From: Saksenaea vasiformis B4078
Taxonomy: Eukaryota > Mucoromycota > Mucoromycetes > Mucorales > Saksenaeaceae
Direction of reading: 5' to 3'
Length of the DNA: 38,279 nucleotides
NCBI GenBank assembly: GCA_000697055.1
Contig: JNDT01001144.1
Span: forward strand, 1-38,279
A program made the position numbers and the translations under genes. The notes under the pieces are model-generated. The model did no database searches and was not told the origin of the DNA. It saw only the letters and a program-made list of their open reading frames with translations. Of the stretch, positions 36,885-38,279 are shown piece by piece. Position 1 is the stretch's first letter; every line of letters begins with the position of its first letter.

Positions 36885-36990
36885 TGTACGCTGTTTTGAG
36901 CAGAAAATGTGCAAGGAAGAGGTGGATCGGCTACATTTGTTTTATTCAAGCAAATATATAAGTCAGGGGTCTCAACAGTTTTAATTTTTG
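36742..36990. repeat. near-identical tract shared with 27213-27461
   Basis: This is the unit B partner of the 249-nt tract in unit A. It includes exon 1, intron 1 and the leader of copy 5. The only difference I see is one A/G change in TGTTTTxAGCAG. Confidence 0.85.
36955..36960 (-). promoter_or_regulatory. TATA-like box of kelch copy 5
   Basis: TATATA lies 71 nt upstream of the start codon, identical in place to copy 3. It is inside the near-identical tract, so its conservation is not independent evidence. Confidence 0.35.
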
Positions 36991-38279
36991 TAACTCGTGA
37001 GAGAAGCGCATCCTGCTTTGAAAAATGACTTTTTTGTTTATTTAGAAGGATAAAAGTTGAGATGCCTATTCACACAGTCTGTGGTTCACAAGCTAATTTC
37101 ACAGGATCTGCGATCTACGTTCCTCCTATTTTGCTTTCGTACCTGCCATCGGATTTCCTAGATAAAACAATGAAACATGGAATATAGCATTTGATCTGCG
37201 AATCTCTTCTCCGGATAGAACAGCTTCTGCAGTATGGTTGCTTCTCGCATTTTGTTGATGGTTACGTGTGGAAGATATGTGAATATCCACTCCGATAATG
37301 ATAAGAATGGAAATATAATACAGGAAAGTTGTATGAAACATGATAGTGATTTCCGTTTCAGCTGAATATCCCCGTCAAGGACCCAACACGAGGCGTTCGC
37401 CCTGAAGAATAGTGGATGGATCTTGTTATAAAATGTAGTCTATGCAACGCATATTATCACATTTCTTTGCGCTAAAGCGTTCGTCGAGTCATCGGATGGT
37501 ACTGACAAGTGATTGGTAATTACGAGCAAGAAAACGACTGCAGACAGCTTGATACATTACAACAAAATCTTGCTATACTCTATTGCAGTCTAACGTCGAT
37601 TATAAGTATTTTCTGCTATTTAAGTGAAATGATCGTCTGCGCATCGCCAGTCGTTACCATGTAAACGAGTTCTGCGATGCTTCGTAGATTAAATAGAAAA
37701 GTACCTAACACTTCAGTCGCAGTACCTGAGGTTTACAGACGACTTGCAGTGTTTAAACATGAAGGCACACGCTGTTAGTGCCGTTTGCCCGTTTATAGTG
37801 GAGATCTGTTTCATCTTCACAGACATACAACTTCAACATGTCAAACACATCATTATACTAGGTCAGCCTTACAACAGTCGCTTTTGGGAGGTGCTGTATC
37901 ATTGCAGCTCATCGGAAACAAATAGCTCCTGCTTCCGCGCGGAGTTTTCCAATGCCTGATTGACTCAAGTGGAGTCAGAAAATTCGAGAACACAATCGTC
38001 CGATATATAAAATGATGGCTGTCCGTTCAGGGACATGGACCCACAACGTTGAAAGAACCTGGTCCCCTGTAACATAAGATGTCTCTGTGAGATCGTATCA
38101 TGGTAGTTATAGATCTCGCACTTCATTCATTGCTTGATCTCTGAGATCGCAACTCCAAATGGATGATTTTCTAGTCAACTTCAATCATATCGCTCGTGAT
38201 TAGGCAAACTTAGTTATTTTACCGTGCTGAAATACTGTTATTCAATTTAAAAGAAATAATGCAAAAAGATGATGTCAAC
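36991..38279. other. upstream flank of kelch 5 and window end
   Basis: Duplicated with unit A up to 37958. The short frame matching 28145-28345 is at 37759-37959. The last about 320 nt are not related to unit A's flank and hold no recognised gene. Confidence 0.5.

Larger units (their letters stand above)
32783..37958. repeat. segmental duplication unit B
   Basis: About 5.18 kb parallel to unit A, with kelch 4 (truncated) and kelch 5. The left limit cuts inside kelch 4. The right limit falls at the same base as in unit A. The 37959-38279 remainder is unrelated to unit A's flank. Confidence 0.85.

Overview
The window looks like nuclear DNA of an early-diverging fungus, most likely Mucoromycota (Mucorales-like). 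The grounds are many short GT-AG introns (about 40-90 nt), a nuclear gene for the mitochondrial F1-ATPase beta subunit with a presequence, a recyclin-type F-box/Sec10 gene, fungal Plavaka-like and KDZ-like transposase debris, and a family of secreted/membrane kelch proteins. I cannot name a genus.

Left part (1-15.3 kb) is mostly housekeeping. An ATTCG-rich repeat and a very AT-rich tract lead to an intact tRNA-Thr(UGU). A 15-exon RCY1/recyclin-1 gene (+) ends in a CaaX box and converges on a single-exon coiled-coil gene (-). About 3.7 kb of sparse sequence follows, with a cluster of splice signals near 9.5-9.9 kb and a broken retrotransposon ORF1-like gene (-). That relic ends head-to-head with ATP2 (+, 4 exons, 522 aa), with under 250 bp between them. 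A small two-helix membrane protein gene (+) follows.

Right part (15.5-38 kb) is a tandem array of five kelch/galactose-oxidase-like genes, all on the minus strand. Each intact copy has a signal peptide, a kelch ectodomain, one membrane helix split by the last intron, and a basic/polar tail ending in a shared PVKPDG motif. Intact copies have nine exons with introns at the same places and in the same phases (1,2,2,0,1,1,1,0). Copies 2+3 (unit A, about 23.27-28.34 kb) and 4+5 (unit B, about 32.78-37.96 kb) are a roughly 5-kb segmental duplication. Copy 4 is a truncated pseudogene. The units are separated by about 4.4 kb that holds a decayed Plavaka-like transposase. A second, KDZ-like relic lies between copies 1 and 2.

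The most unusual signals are the kelch receptor-like array with its conserved C-terminal motif, a 249-nt almost identical tract shared by copies 3 and 5 inside a duplication that is otherwise about 10% diverged, altered splice sites in copies 1 and 3, and a GC hairpin at the truncated end of unit B. All exon models were read by eye from splice signals and paralogue comparison; no search was run.
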